64,000 nucleotides of DNA from Azohydromonas caseinilytica (GCF_012927045.1 NZ_JABBFW010000028.1:1-64000), one strand, 5' to 3'; numbered from the stretch's first letter, positions 8,562-17,736 are shown. Notes: generated by a model from the sequence alone, not told the origin. A program made the numbers and translations.

Positions 8562-9617
8562 ATGCTTCATTCATCGCTCTCCTACCCGTTGCCCACCCCC
8601 GAGCCCGGAAACCTCCTGGAGGTTGCGCCCGGGGTGCGCTGGCTGCGGCTGCCCCTGCCGTACCGTCTCAACCACATCAACGTCTGGGCTCTCGATGACG
8701 GAGAGGGCTGGGCGCTGGTGGACACAGGCGCTCGCACCGAGGAAACGGTGGCCGTCTGGGAACGCTTCCTGGGCACGGGGCCACTGCAGCGACCGCTCAC
8801 GCGCGTCTTCATCACGCACATGCATCCCGACCACATCGGCATGGCGGGCTGGCTCACGCGCAGGTACGACGCGCGGATGTGGATCTCTCGCCTGGAATAC
8901 CTGAGCTGCCGTGCGCTGGTATCGGACACGTGCCGGGAAGCCCCGGCGGAAGCGCTGCAGTTCTACCGGGAGGCCGGTTGGGACGAGGCCGCCCTCGAGC
9001 ACTACCGCGTCCGTTTCGGCAACTTCGGCAAGCATGTCCATGCCCTGCCGGACAGTTTCCGGCACCTCGTCGATGGCCAAGTGATTCGCATCGGTCGGCA
9101 CGACTGGGAAGTGGTGATCGGCCGCGGCCACTCGCCGGAGCACGCCTGCCTGTACTGCCCAGACCTGCGGCTGCTCATCTCGGGTGACCAAGTGCTGCCC
9201 AGGATTTCTTCAAACGTCTCCGTGTATCCGACAGAGCCGGACGCCGACCCGATGAGCGACTGGATGGCCTCGTTGGATACCCTGCAGTCGCGCATCCCCG
9301 ACGACGTCCTGGTGCTGCCTTCTCACAACGACTGCTTCCATGGCCTGCATGCCCGCATCGCGCAGTTGCGCCAAGACCAGAACGCCGCCCTGAGCCGGCT
9401 GCGAGACGCGCTGGAGCAACCTCGGCGTGTGCCCGATACGTTCGCCGCCTTGTTCAACAAGCCCGTTGACGGCTCGGACGCAATGCGCCTCCAACTGGCT
9501 ACGGGGGAAGCCATCGCGTGCCTCAATCACCTGACGTACCGGGGCGAGATCAGGAAAGAGATCCGCGACGGCGTCGCCTGGTACCAGCGCACGCCGTCGC
9601 AGAGGCTGCAGTGGTGA
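8562..9617 (+). CDS. MBL-fold metallo-hydrolase
   Basis: A 351-residue metallo-beta-lactamase-fold hydrolase. The zinc motif HMHPDH is at about 86-91, with later ligand regions GRGHSPEH, SGDQVLP and PSHND. The C-terminal 90 residues are helical, as in glyoxalase II-like MBL proteins with an extra domain. It is probably co-transcribed with the exporter. It could detoxify a compound by hydrolysis while the exporter removes it (inference). The substrate cannot be read from sequence. Confidence 0.85.
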   Translation: MLHSSLSYPLPTPEPGNLLEVAPGVRWLRLPLPYRLNHINVWALDDGEGWALVDTGARTEETVAVWERFLGTGPLQRPLTRVFITHMHPDHIGMAGWLTRRYDARMWISRLEYLSCRALVSDTCREAPAEALQFYREAGWDEAALEHYRVRFGNFGKHVHALPDSFRHLVDGQVIRIGRHDWEVVIGRGHSPEHACLYCPDLRLLISGDQVLPRISSNVSVYPTEPDADPMSDWMASLDTLQSRIPDDVLVLPSHNDCFHGLHARIAQLRQDQNAALSRLRDALEQPRRVPDTFAALFNKPVDGSDAMRLQLATGEAIACLNHLTYRGEIRKEIRDGVAWYQRTPSQRLQW

Positions 9618-9679
9618 GGCGTTCCAGAGCGGACTTGATTGCACTGCTGGTTCGCCAGCAAGGCCCCACCTGGCGCAGC

Positions 9680-9940
9680 GGACGAGGCCCCGGCGTGCAG
9701 TTGCATTGCGGACACAACGAGTGGTATTGCAGGCGTAGCTGCTTCATCTCTTCGTTGGTGACGCGTTCGCCGAGTTCATTTCCACCACGCACGAGATCGG
9801 CCCCGACGGTAAGCCCTGTGCTAGCCGTCGTGCCCTCGATGTAGGCGCGGCATCAACTCGAAGCTGCGCAGCGGCTCGCCCGCCCGGTTCATGCTGATGT
9901 GGCTGAAGAGCCGGTGCTCGGTGGGATTCCACTTAGAGCA
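9680..9940 (-). pseudogene. Remnant of an ISAzo13-type DDE transposase
   Basis: Read on the minus strand from 9940, CSKWNPTEHRLFSHISMN and AGEPLRSFE match the C-terminal region of the Rhodopirellula-type DDE transposase family (ISAzo13-like). After one extra base near 9850 the match continues in another frame with YIEGTTASTGLTVGADL, NEEMKQLRL and LCPQCNCTPGPRP. So a single C-terminal piece with a frameshift is left. No terminal repeats were found. It marks past insertion activity at the left edge of the decay zone. Confidence 0.75.
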
Positions 9941-9987
9941 TGTGGCGGAACTGCTCGTCTCGCTGCTGCCTGGGCTGTGCGAAGGGA

Positions 9988-10497
9988 TCACATCTCGGCC
10001 AGGGGCACCTGGGCCGCCTCCTCATCGGCGTGGAGCACGGCGAGCAAAGCCCTCAGGTCCGCATGAAGCCGCTTGAGCGTCGCGGCATCCATGGCATGGA
10101 GCGCGTTGGGCAGCACCCCCTCGAAGGGGCCCGGCACGGCCTTGAGCGCGTTGGCGCCGGCGGGTTTGAGCTTGAGCCGGACCACCCGCCTGTCCGGGCC
10201 GTCCTTGACCGACTCGACCAAGTCCCGCTCGATGAGGCCCTTGACGAGGTTGCTGGCGGTGGACTGGTGGATGTCCATCGCCTGGGCCAGCTCGGTGACC
10301 CGGATGCCGGCATGGTCGCGAATCACGCTGAGCGCCCATACCTGCGCGCCTCCCAGGCCGACCGTCCTCTCGACCTGCTGGAAGTGGGTCTTGACGGCGT
10401 TGAACACCTGTCGGAACTGGCGCAGGACCTCTCCGGCAAGCTCGTCGTGCCTGGACTGCTGCACCGGGGCGGATTTCGGACTACGTGCTGTGGGCAT
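9988..10497 (-). CDS. MarR-family transcriptional regulator
   Basis: A 169-residue MarR protein. The winged-helix part is GIRVTELAQAMDIHQSTASNLVKG plus the wing DGPDRRVVRLKL. The start was set at ATG 10497 (MPTARSPKSAP); the frame is open for 57 more residues upstream but these are Arg/Pro-rich and unlike the family. It is isolated: an IS remnant lies downstream and a broken cydA upstream, so its target is unclear and may have been lost. Confidence 0.82.
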   Translation of the reverse strand: MPTARSPKSAPVQQSRHDELAGEVLRQFRQVFNAVKTHFQQVERTVGLGGAQVWALSVIRDHAGIRVTELAQAMDIHQSTASNLVKGLIERDLVESVKDGPDRRVVRLKLKPAGANALKAVPGPFEGVLPNALHAMDAATLKRLHADLRALLAVLHADEEAAQVPLAEM

Positions 10498-10683
10498 GCG
10501 ACGAGACGTGGTGTAAGAGTGGCTGGTAGCGGCAGCGGAACCGTCGGCGTCATTGTCCCGGTAAACCGGTGCCTGCGCGCCGCGACCCGGGGCAGCCGGT
10601 GGCCGTGCGGCCGCTGGATGTACTCGCGGCTTGAGATACGGGGGTTGCCCCTTCGTGCGTCGCCGCATGAAGGGGCTTCGCCC

Positions 10684-10955
10684 ATGGACGCCTTGCTGCT
10701 GTCACGCCTGCAGTTCGCCTGGGTCGTGGCACGGCCATTTTGGCCTCCACCGGCTTGGTCATCCTGGGCGTGGCGGCGCACTACCAGCACAGGCTGGCGT
10801 CATGTTCCGGAGAGCCGCGTGATGCTGAAGATGGCGCTGGACTTCCTCAGCGTGGCCGTGCCGCTGCAAACCGTGCCGGGCGACCTGCACGGCCTCAACA
10901 CCCCGGAGCACCAGCCCACCGACGTTGCCACCATGGAGGGGCTGTGGGAGGCGAG
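10684..10955 (+). pseudogene. Remnant of cytochrome bd oxidase subunit I (cydA/cioA)
   Basis: Three pieces of CydA are recognisable: the N-terminus MDALLLSRLQFAWVVA (from 10684), a short piece near LVILGVAAHYQHR in another frame (from about 10749), and ESRVMLKMALDF with VPLQTVPGDLHGLNTPEHQP (from about 10810). The last contains the well-known quinol-loop GDLHGLNT motif. Most of the roughly 450-residue protein and all of cydB are missing, so the oxidase is lost here. Confidence 0.75.
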
Positions 10956-10987
10956 CAGGATTGACAGCTCGCAGACCCGGACGCTGG

Positions 10988-11027
10988 CCGCGGCCGCGTA
11001 CCGTTCAATGACGGTACGCGGCCGCGG
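10988..11027. terminator. Long perfect hairpin (17-bp stem)
   Basis: Arms 10988-11004 and 11011-11027 are perfect reverse complements of 17 bases around the hexaloop TCAATG. It lies 70 bases downstream of the minus-strand csp gene and just beyond the cydA remnant. No T-run follows on either strand, so it may be a bidirectional transcription barrier or RNA stabiliser rather than a classical terminator. Confidence 0.55.
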
Positions 11028-11096
11028 AAGCTGCTGCGGCAAGATTTGCACAAATGCTCATGCGCCTTTGGCGCTTACAAAACAGCCGTCGGCGTG

Positions 11097-11429
11097 TCAC
11101 GCCGCGGCCATGCGGCGGCACTCCTCGGCGCAACGCCGGCACGCCTGCGCGCAGGCCTGGCAGTGGTCGTGCTGGTGCTTCGCGCACTCGTCGCCGCAGG
11201 CCTGGCACACGTCGGCGCATTGCCGGCAGAGCTGGGCCGCAAACTGGCTGTCGCGTGACATGTAGCCTGCGGCCAGCCGGCAGATGGCTGCGCAGTCCAT
11301 GTCCAGCGCGATGCAGCGCGCCATCATCTGCACGTCCTGCTCCTGCAGACAGGCGGTGGCGCAGTGGTCGCAGGCGTCGGCGCAGTCGTTGCAGGCCTGG
11401 ACGCAGGCTTGGTACTTCTCGTGGGCCAT
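11097..11429 (-). CDS. Four-helix-bundle copper storage protein (Csp-like)
   Basis: A 110-residue protein with 19 Cys, most in CxxC, CxxxC or CxxCxxxC spacing on predicted helices (for example residues 9, 13, 16, 20, 23, 27 and 90, 93, 97, 100, 104). This is the signature of the four-helix-bundle copper-binding family (DUF326, Csp1/Csp3), which fills the bundle core with Cu(I). There is no signal peptide, which suggests a cytosolic Csp3-type store. A His-rich stretch (HQHDHC, 85-90) may form the bundle mouth. The neighbouring DUF2946-like gene and CDF exporter remnant suggest an eroded metal-handling locus. Confidence 0.88.
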   Translation of the reverse strand: MAHEKYQACVQACNDCADACDHCATACLQEQDVQMMARCIALDMDCAAICRLAAGYMSRDSQFAAQLCRQCADVCQACGDECAKHQHDHCQACAQACRRCAEECRRMAAA

Positions 11430-11521
11430 GATGAATCTCCTGAAGGGGCCGGCATGCGCCGGCCGTTGACACGGGGAGTGGGCCGCGCGGGAGGCCCCGG
11501 CGCGGCAGCTTCAGAGACACA

Positions 11522-11902
11522 TCACGCGGCGCGCGGCCGGTGCTTGGGCGGCGGCCAGATGCGCGAGCTGAAGCCCGGGGCCGGTGCCGCCGGCCAGGAT
11601 GTGGGCAGCGCGGCATTCCCGAGCTGGCTCTCGCCAGTGGGCAGCGCCACGGCAATCAGGAGATGACAAGGGCCGCCATGCCGCAGCAAGTCGGCCGGCT
11701 GGTGCGCCGCGGCGCCAATGGCGACGTCGTGAGCGTGCGCTGTCTCAGGCACCGCATGCAGGCTCGCCGCCGCGACGCCTGCCAGGGACAGCAGCTGCAC
11801 GGTCTTGCAAGCGTGCGCCGCACCGGCGACCGACAGCAACGCCCCCACCAGCAGCGCGGCCAGCGCGCGCTGCAGGGAGCGATGGCGTAATCGGGCCAGC
11901 AT
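11522..11902 (-). CDS. Small exported protein, DUF2946/CopL-like
   Basis: A 126-residue protein. An Arg-rich start and hydrophobic stretch (residues about 12-30, ALAALLVGALLSVAGAAHA) look like a signal peptide. The mature part contains His/Cys-bearing segments (AHAHDVAIGAAAHQ, GGPCHLL) and ends in SSRIWPPPKHRP, a C-terminus seen in small metal-locus proteins of the DUF2946/CopL/CzcI type. The start is ATG 11902; the frame is open upstream without family support. The role would be envelope metal response (inference). The family match is moderate. Confidence 0.5.
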   Translation of the reverse strand: MLARLRHRSLQRALAALLVGALLSVAGAAHACKTVQLLSLAGVAAASLHAVPETAHAHDVAIGAAAHQPADLLRHGGPCHLLIAVALPTGESQLGNAALPTSWPAAPAPGFSSRIWPPPKHRPRAA

Positions 11903-12045
11903 GGTCAGGTGCGGCAAATGGTTGTGGGTACATCCAGACTGCGGCCCTCGGTGCGACGGCCCATGCATGGTGGCCCATACAACACGGACGCGAGCAAAAC
12001 ATGTTCCGCCGCGCCCGGATACCCGGGAGCATCCCGTGCGGCTGT

Positions 12046-12265
12046 GAGGTGCCGCGCGGGACGCGGCCCAGCGGTTTGCAGGCGGCGGTGCAACGGGGCA
12101 AGACCAGCCTGAGCGTGCACGCGGTCTGTGCCCTGGACACGCAGGACGGCTTCGCGCTGATGCGGTGCGTGCGCGATGTGCCCGCCCAGCGCTGGGGCAT
12201 CCACCACGCCACCGTGCAGGTCGAGCGCGTGCCCTGCGAACAAGCCGATGAGCCGCATGCCTGGA
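12046..12265 (+). pseudogene. Remnant of a cation diffusion facilitator (CzcD-like) C-terminus
   Basis: The plus frame reads VPRG...GLQAAVQ, SLSVHAVCALDTQDGFAL and QRWGIHHATVQVE. This matches the cytoplasmic C-terminal domain of CDF exporters (LSVHDLHVWALxTxxxAL ... RFGIHHxTVQVE), with an internal loss between the two blocks and no membrane part upstream. It was once part of a Zn/Co/Cd exporter; no intact start exists. Confidence 0.6.
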
Positions 12266-12403
12266 GCGCGACCAGCAAAGCCCACGCGGGCCACGCCCAC
12301 TGCCATGGGACAGCAAGGAGCGCGCGGGGCGAACGCACCGTTCAGTCTTGGGTCCGTCCCCCGAGGTCACCCCGCGCGGTAACGCCGCCGTTCGCCCTGA
12401 CGG

Positions 12404-12727
12404 CTACACGCCCCAGACGATCGGTTCATTGGCAGCTTGGGCGTACTTCATCATTTCCAGCAGCGGCCACACCCGCTGGCGCAGGCCGACGCTCTCCTGC
12501 GCCGGGAGCTGCCGACCTTCGGCTGCAGCGCCGGCTTGGGCCTGAGCACGTTCGGCTTCTTCCGCATCCACCGCCTGCTGCAGCGCAGCGCGCAGCGCGG
12601 GCATGTCGGCGACTTCGAAAATCCCTTGGGGCGCCGGCTCTCGACCCAGCAGCCGCAGGATCTGGTCGCCACTCTGGCCCAGCATCACCACGTCGCCTGC
12701 TGCCTTGGACTTGAACTTGTAGAGCAT
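12404..12727 (-). CDS. DUF1840 domain protein
   Basis: A 107-residue protein starting MLYKFKSKAAGDVVML and containing the typical GEPAPQGIF-like and WPLLEMMKYA elements of DUF1840, a small cytosolic family frequent in Burkholderiales with unknown role. The centre (about 58-75) is Ala/Glu/Gln-rich. The length is normal and the ATG at 12727 is clear. It stands alone between fragments. Confidence 0.88.
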   Translation of the reverse strand: MLYKFKSKAAGDVVMLGQSGDQILRLLGREPAPQGIFEVADMPALRAALQQAVDAEEAERAQAQAGAAAEGRQLPAQESVGLRQRVWPLLEMMKYAQAANEPIVWGV

Positions 12728-12799
12728 CGCTTGGCTTGTCCTCGTGCTGAAAGGGTCGTCGGGCACCGGCACCTCATGACCGTAACTGCTGGAGTGCCA

Positions 12800-13261
12800 C
12801 GCATGGTCCGGCGCAGGATGCCGATCCAGCCGACGGCAAGGACGGTGCCTGCAATCGCACCGCAGTCGCTGTTCCCGCGATGTCGGTCCGGTCCCCGGGC
12901 AGGCCGTCCAGGTCCCGGGCCTGTTCGAGCAACGCACGCCCCCATTCGTAGCGCTCGATGCGCTGCGTGGCCGGGCGACGGCCCGCAGCAGCTCCCGCCT
13001 CAGCTCGTCGATCTGGCCGGCGACATCCGGGGCCAGCAGCGCCGCACCCGCCCCCGCCAGCAGCAGCCCCAGCGTGACGGCCGCCAGCACCCAGCCCTGC
13101 CCCAGCCCGGTGTGGCGATGCAGGCCCTGCCCGTGCAGGAACATCGCCAGCAGCAGCACGTCGATGGCCGGCCACAACAGCAGCACGAGCACGGCGACGA
13201 AGGCCGTGACGCCGGCGGCCACCAGTGCGCGCACCGCCCACTGGCGCAACGGATCGTTCAT
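12800..13261 (-). pseudogene. Remnant of an AI-2E-family transporter
   Basis: From ATG 13261 the N-terminus MNDPLRQWAVRALVAAG, the following membrane segment and LLAPDVAGQIDELRRELL match AI-2E family permeases. There is already an internal deletion near HRHTGLGQG. A frameshift follows, after which RYEWGRALLEQARDLD continues the family in another frame. About two thirds of the usual roughly 350 residues are absent. Its start overlaps the DUF2254 stop in ATGA, so the two were once an operon. Confidence 0.65.
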
Positions 13262-14613
13262 GTCTCCCGCTCCGGAATCGGGCCATGCGCCTTCGCATCC
13301 GCTTCGCGCTCCTGCAGCCGCAGCCCCAGCATCCGGGCGCGCTCGAGCAGCGGCTCGCGCCGCGCCGGGGTGTCCACGCCGTGCGCGATCGCCTCGCACA
13401 GCAGCGCCAGACGCCGGCGCAGCGCGTGCAGTTGCCGCGGATCGCGCAGTCCGGCACCGAGCATCGACAGCGTGTGCAGCAGCTTGCCCAGCACCGCGGT
13501 TTCCCCGCGGGCGTGCTCCGCGATGGGGTCCAGCGCCAGGGCCGCCAGGTCCTCGAAGCCCGGCCCCCGGGCCACCACGCGCAGGCCTCCGCCGTCGCTG
13601 CGGCAGGGCGAAGGAATGCGGCGACCGCCCAGGCGCAGCAGCAGCGCGCCCAGGTGGTCGATGCACATCAGCGCCGTGGCCGGGTCGTTGATGCCCGGCG
13701 ACAGCGCCTTGAGCGCCACGTCCACGATCTGCTGCAGGCCGTAGGCCGCGTCCTGGTGCACCGTGCGCTGCGGCTGCACGGCAAACAGCCCGCACAGCGC
13801 CCGTGCCTCGGGCCCGTCCAGGGGATACCCGCCGCTCACGCGCACCAGGGGCTGGCCCTCGATCACGAAGTCGCCGATGCAGTGCGCCAGTTGCACCACG
13901 CGGCCGAGCCGTGAGGCCAGGGTTAGCAGGCCGTCGTCATCCACGCCGACGAGGTAGCCGGTGGCCGGCGCAGGCACGTCGTGCCAGCGCGTCGGCAACT
14001 CGTCCAGGCAGGATTCGTCAGCCGGCAGCCCCCGCCCCAGCGCTTCGGGGAACAGCCGGTCGATGGCTTCGCCGGTGTCGCGGGCGATGCGCTGCAGGAT
14101 CGAGGACACCTGGATCGACGTGGCCACGTGGTGGATGAAGTAGATCAGCATCGCCACGCCGAACAGCGCCAGCACCACGCCGCCCATCACCGCCAGCGAG
14201 GGCAGAAAGCCCGGCCCATCGTCGTCGCTGCGCACCGTGCGCAGCACCACCAGGCAGTAGGCGAAGATGCCCACGAACATGCCCAGCACCAGCTGCGTCG
14301 GGCGGTCGCTCATGAAGTTGCGCAGCACCCGCGGCGAGTACTGGCTCGACGCCAGCGACAGCGCCACGATCGTCACCGAGAACACCACGCCGGCCACCGT
14401 GATCATCGAGGTGGCGATGGCCGAGAGCATGCTGCGCGCGCCGTCGGTGCCGGCGCCGAACAGGCGCGGCCAGCGCGCCGCCAGGTCGGCCTCCACCCAG
14501 CCGTGCGACTCCACCAGCAGCACCGCCAGCGCCATGCAGCCGGCCACGACCAGCGTCGGCACGAACCACAGGCTCGCCTGCAGGCGCAACCACAGTCCGC
14601 GGATGGGGCTCAT
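13258..14613 (-). CDS. DUF2254 membrane protein
   Basis: A 451-residue protein. Four hydrophobic segments lie in the first about 170 residues, with the DUF2254 signature SMITVAGVVFSVTIVALSLAS and SSQYSPRVLRNFM. A soluble C-terminal part follows, with GYLVGVDDDGLL and ALSPGINDPATA. The function is unknown; the family sits in the inner membrane. ATG 14613 was preferred over an upstream TTG. It heads what was a two-gene unit with the now broken AI-2E gene. Confidence 0.88.
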   Translation of the reverse strand: MSPIRGLWLRLQASLWFVPTLVVAGCMALAVLLVESHGWVEADLAARWPRLFGAGTDGARSMLSAIATSMITVAGVVFSVTIVALSLASSQYSPRVLRNFMSDRPTQLVLGMFVGIFAYCLVVLRTVRSDDDGPGFLPSLAVMGGVVLALFGVAMLIYFIHHVATSIQVSSILQRIARDTGEAIDRLFPEALGRGLPADESCLDELPTRWHDVPAPATGYLVGVDDDGLLTLASRLGRVVQLAHCIGDFVIEGQPLVRVSGGYPLDGPEARALCGLFAVQPQRTVHQDAAYGLQQIVDVALKALSPGINDPATALMCIDHLGALLLRLGGRRIPSPCRSDGGGLRVVARGPGFEDLAALALDPIAEHARGETAVLGKLLHTLSMLGAGLRDPRQLHALRRRLALLCEAIAHGVDTPARREPLLERARMLGLRLQEREADAKAHGPIPERET

Positions 14614-14697
14614 GGCCCCGCGCGCGGGCAAGCCTTGCGCCCGCGGTATGCGCGTTGCTGGTCACGGCCCGCAAGCCCACTGCGTGAAGGCCACGAC

Positions 14698-14859
14698 AAG
14701 TTCCTCGACGGCTGGATGCCGCTGGCGCGCATCCTCATCCTCGGCACGCTGGCCTACCTGGCGCTGGTGCTGCTGCTGCGCGTCACGGGCAAGCGCACCC
14801 TGTCCAGGCTCAATGCCTTCGGCCCGATCGTCACGGTGGCGCTGGGCTCGACGCTGGCG
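14698..14859 (+). pseudogene. N-terminal fragment of a DUF421 (YetF-like) membrane protein
   Basis: KFLDGW, LILGTLAYLALVLLLRVTGK and NAFGPIVTVALGSTLA match the first two membrane helices and RxxGKRxL loop of DUF421 proteins. The match stops at about 14859, directly before the antisense start region of another gene. No start codon with a ribosome-binding site was found and the soluble domain is missing. Confidence 0.7.
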
Positions 14860-14889
14860 CACGTACGGGGCGCGCAGGCCGAGGCGAAA

Positions 14890-15023
14890 CGCCACCCGGT
14901 GCCCCGCACGGGCGCCAGCGCCAAGCCCAACAGCGCCAGCACGGCAATCAGTATCAGCGTGAGCAGCAGCTTGTGGCCCGTGACCTCGTTGATGCCGACC
15001 AGACGGAAACCGAACAGTTGCAT
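14890..15023 (-). pseudogene. N-terminal fragment of a mechanosensitive channel (MscS-like)
   Basis: From ATG 15023 on the minus strand, MQLFGFRLVGINEVTGHKLL and the following helix LTLILIAVLALLGLAL resemble the N-terminus of MscS-family proteins. The frame then runs into the reverse strand of the DUF421 fragment. The join of two unrelated 5' ends shows a deletion or inversion junction at about 14860-14890. Confidence 0.5.
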
Positions 15024-15170
15024 CGTGAGCCTCGCGGTGGACGCCCTGGAAAGCGAGCATGGTTCCCGGGCCCGGGGCGGATGCCCTGCGCCAGGGGCTT
15101 CGGTGGCCCGGCTTGGGCGGTATGTCCATTGCTGCGCCCTGGTCCCTGCAACCTCATTGAGGAGCCGAAC

Positions 15171-15368
15171 ATGGGCAGCAACCAGCAGCAGCAACGGGAT
15201 CAATCCAGCAGCGGCACGAAGAGCGGCCAGCAGAGCCAGTCCACCGGCCAGGGGCAACACCCGCCCGGCATGACCCGCACGGGGCCCGCCGGCGACCCGA
15301 CGGGCGCCCTGACCGAGGAGCGCCAGGGCAACGACCAGGGCAGCCAGCGCAGCGACCAACGTGGCTGA
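15171..15368 (+). CDS. Small Gln/Ser/Gly-rich hydrophilic protein
   Basis: A 65-residue protein without hydrophobic segments, rich in Q, S, G, T and R, for example MGSNQQQQRDQSSSGTKSGQ and GNDQGSQRSDQRG. A good ribosome-binding site (GAGGAG, 8 bases before ATG 15171) supports translation. The composition is that of stress hydrophilins; no family is recognised. It is disordered by composition. Confidence 0.55.
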   Translation: MGSNQQQQRDQSSSGTKSGQQSQSTGQGQHPPGMTRTGPAGDPTGALTEERQGNDQGSQRSDQRG

Positions 15369-15419
15369 GCACGGCGGCCGGACCGCGATGCGGGGCCGGC
15401 ACGCCAGGCCGCCACGGCC

Positions 15420-16535
15420 TCAGGGCCTGAAGCCCTCGATGGCGGCCTCCACCATCCCTTCGGCACTGCCGCGCTCCCGGTACTGGCCGCGCAGGTACGA
15501 GGCGTCGTTGCCCACGGCGGTCAGCTCACGGATGTGCTCGAGCGCGGCACGCGAGCCCAGCGTGTCGGCATGCGCCTCCAGCCGCTGCAGCGTGGCCTGG
15601 ATGTCCTCGCGCAGCGAGCGCGACGCGTAGCTCTTGGGATCGACCAGCGTGCCGTCCAGGCCGAAGCGGCAGGCCTGGAAGCGGTTGTAGTTGTAGACGA
15701 GGTAGTCCTGCTCCTCGGGCGGCGCGTCCGTGCGCTCCAGCAGGCCGTGGCAGAGTGTCTGCAGGTAGCCGGCCAGCGCCGCCGCGCGCTCCACCGTCAG
15801 CGGCGTGTCGCACACGCGCAGCTCGATGGTGCCGAACTCCGGCTTGGGCCGGATGTCCCAGTAGAAATCCTTCATGCTCTTGACGATGCCCGTGCGCTCC
15901 ATGTGCGCGAAGTAGCCGCTCTCGAACTCGTCCCAGTGCAGCACGAAGGGTGCGCGCCCGCTCAAGGGGAAGGCATACACCGAGTTCAGCCGCGCCGAGT
16001 GGAAGAGCGTGTCGTTGCGCTGCACGAAGGGCGAGGAGGCCGACAGCGCGATGAAGTGCGGGATGTAGCGGCCCAGCGAGTGCAGCAGGAACAGCGCCTC
16101 GTCGCCGCTGCGGCAGCCCACGTGCACGTGCTGGCCGAAGATCGTGAACTGCTTGGCCAGGTAGCCGTACAGCGCCGACACCTCCTTGAAGCGCGGTTTC
16201 GAGTAGATGCGGCGCTCGTTCCACTGCTGGAACGGGTGCGTGCCGCCGCCGCACACGCCGACGTTGAGCATGTCGCCGGCCGCCAGCAGCGCGTCCCGGA
16301 TGTCGCGCAGCTGGCGCAGCAGGCCGCCATGGTCCACCTGCACGTCCGTGGACACCTCGATCATGCTCTCGGTGATCTCGGGCACGACATGGCCGGGGAA
16401 GCGCCGGCGCTGCATCAGTTCCAGCATGTCGGGGCTGGCCTCGACCAGGTCGAAGTCGCTGAGCGACACCAGTTGCAACTCCAGCTCCACGCCCAGCGTC
16501 AGTGGCGCGGAAGCCTTGAAAGGTTCCAGGGGCAT
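15420..16535 (-). CDS. YbdK-family carboxylate-amine ligase (glutamate-cysteine ligase type 2)
   Basis: A 371-residue protein with the GCS2 signatures [11 protein letters not shown] (about 14-24), [31 protein letters not shown] and [17 protein letters not shown]. YbdK-type enzymes are ATP-dependent ligases that form gamma-glutamyl or related amide bonds in the cytosol. The ATG at 16535 gives the usual short N-terminus. The stop of the upstream antiporter gene is one base before its start, so the two are co-transcribed. The physiological substrate is unknown. Confidence 0.9.
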   Translation of the reverse strand: MPLEPFKASAPLTLGVELELQLVSLSDFDLVEASPDMLELMQRRRFPGHVVPEITESMIEVSTDVQVDHGGLLRQLRDIRDALLAAGDMLNVGVCGGGTHPFQQWNERRIYSKPRFKEVSALYGYLAKQFTIFGQHVHVGCRSGDEALFLLHSLGRYIPHFIALSASSPFVQRNDTLFHSARLNSVYAFPLSGRAPFVLHWDEFESGYFAHMERTGIVKSMKDFYWDIRPKPEFGTIELRVCDTPLTVERAAALAGYLQTLCHGLLERTDAPPEEQDYLVYNYNRFQACRFGLDGTLVDPKSYASRSLREDIQATLQRLEAHADTLGSRAALEHIRELTAVGNDASYLRGQYRERGSAEGMVEAAIEGFRP

Positions 16536-16536
16536 G

Positions 16537-17730
16537 TCAGGCCTCCTCCATGTCGCGGCATTCGCCGGCGCGGCGCAGCGCACGCTGCGTCACCGCCGGG
16601 CCCACGAATTCGAGCAGCAAGGTCGCCGCGGCCAGCGGCGCGAGCTGATCGAGCAGGTCGATGCCCAGGTAACGGGTCTGGTCCAGCAGCAGGATCACGA
16701 ACACGGAGATGGGCGTGAGCGCCAGCCCGGTCAGCGCGCCCTTGCGCCAGGAGCTGCCGCTGGCGCGCGCCAGCGCCGTGACGCACACCACCTTGACCAG
16801 CGAACGCAGCACGACCAGGGCCAGCGCCAGTCCCAGGCCGGCCACGACCCGGCGCCACTCCAGCGTCATGGCCGTGTAGGTGAAGAGCGCCACCGCCAGC
16901 AGCTCGCCCAGCGCGCCGAAGTTGCGCTGCGTCTGCGTCAGCACGATGCGCCGGTGGCGCGCCACCAGGCCGAAAGCCAGCGCCGCCAGCAGCGGCGAGA
17001 GCTTGAAGGCATGCGTGATGCCGACCAGCAGGATCACGGCCACGGCAAAGGCCACGGTCGAGTCCCGACTTGCCGGGCCCAGGTGACGCAGCAGCGCCGG
17101 CATGCCCAGGCCGAACACGCTGCCCAGCAGCGCCGAGGCGACGAGCACCAGCGCGCTGCTGGACACCGCGTGCCAGACATTGCCGGAGCTCTCGAAGGCC
17201 CAGAAGCCCACGACGACCTTGAAAACAAACACCGACAGCACGCAGTTGAGTGCGGCCAGGTGCAGCAGCCGCTCCGTCACCTGCCCGGAGCAACGTTGTT
17301 CGTTGACCACGCGCATCACGGCTGCGGGCGAGGTGGACATCGACAGCGCGGCCAGCAGCAGCGCCGTCAGCGTGGGCGCGCCCCAGGCGCGCGCCAGGGC
17401 ATAGACCACCAGGAACGTCGCCGTCGCCTCCAGCAGTCCCGTCGCGCCCAGCCAGGGATTGGTGCGCAGCCAGCGCAGGTTGATGCGATAGCCGAACTCG
17501 AACAGGATCAGCCCGAACGAGATGTTGGCCAGCAGCATGCCGGTGTTGTCGCCCACCGTGGGCAGCAGCGTGCCGCGCAGTTGCGCGCACACGAAGCCCA
17601 CCAGCGCATACAGGCTGATGCGCGGCAGCGTCGTCCAGCGGTGCCCGATCTCGCCCACCACCCAGGCCAATGCCAGCAGCAGCGGCCAGCCCAGCTCCGT
17701 GGTGACGAAGAGTTGTTCGAAGCTTTCCAC
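16537..17730 (-). CDS. Cation:proton antiporter (CPA2, Kef-like membrane domain)
   Basis: A 397-residue, very hydrophobic protein with about 12 membrane segments. Features include [17 protein letters not shown] (the KefB/C-type segment), [18 protein letters not shown] (re-entrant region) and [16 protein letters not shown]. There is no C-terminal TrkA/RCK nucleotide-binding domain, so it is not a gated Kef K+ channel but a short CPA2 antiporter exchanging Na+ or K+ for H+. It starts with GTG at 17730. It is in an operon with the DUF3014 gene upstream (6-base gap) and the YbdK ligase downstream. Confidence 0.85.
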   Translation of the reverse strand: MESFEQLFVTTELGWPLLLALAWVVGEIGHRWTTLPRISLYALVGFVCAQLRGTLLPTVGDNTGMLLANISFGLILFEFGYRINLRWLRTNPWLGATGLLEATATFLVVYALARAWGAPTLTALLLAALSMSTSPAAVMRVVNEQRCSGQVTERLLHLAALNCVLSVFVFKVVVGFWAFESSGNVWHAVSSSALVLVASALLGSVFGLGMPALLRHLGPASRDSTVAFAVAVILLVGITHAFKLSPLLAALAFGLVARHRRIVLTQTQRNFGALGELLAVALFTYTAMTLEWRRVVAGLGLALALVVLRSLVKVVCVTALARASGSSWRKGALTGLALTPISVFVILLLDQTRYLGIDLLDQLAPLAAATLLLEFVGPAVTQRALRRAGECRDMEEA

Positions 17731-17736
17731 CGCGCG

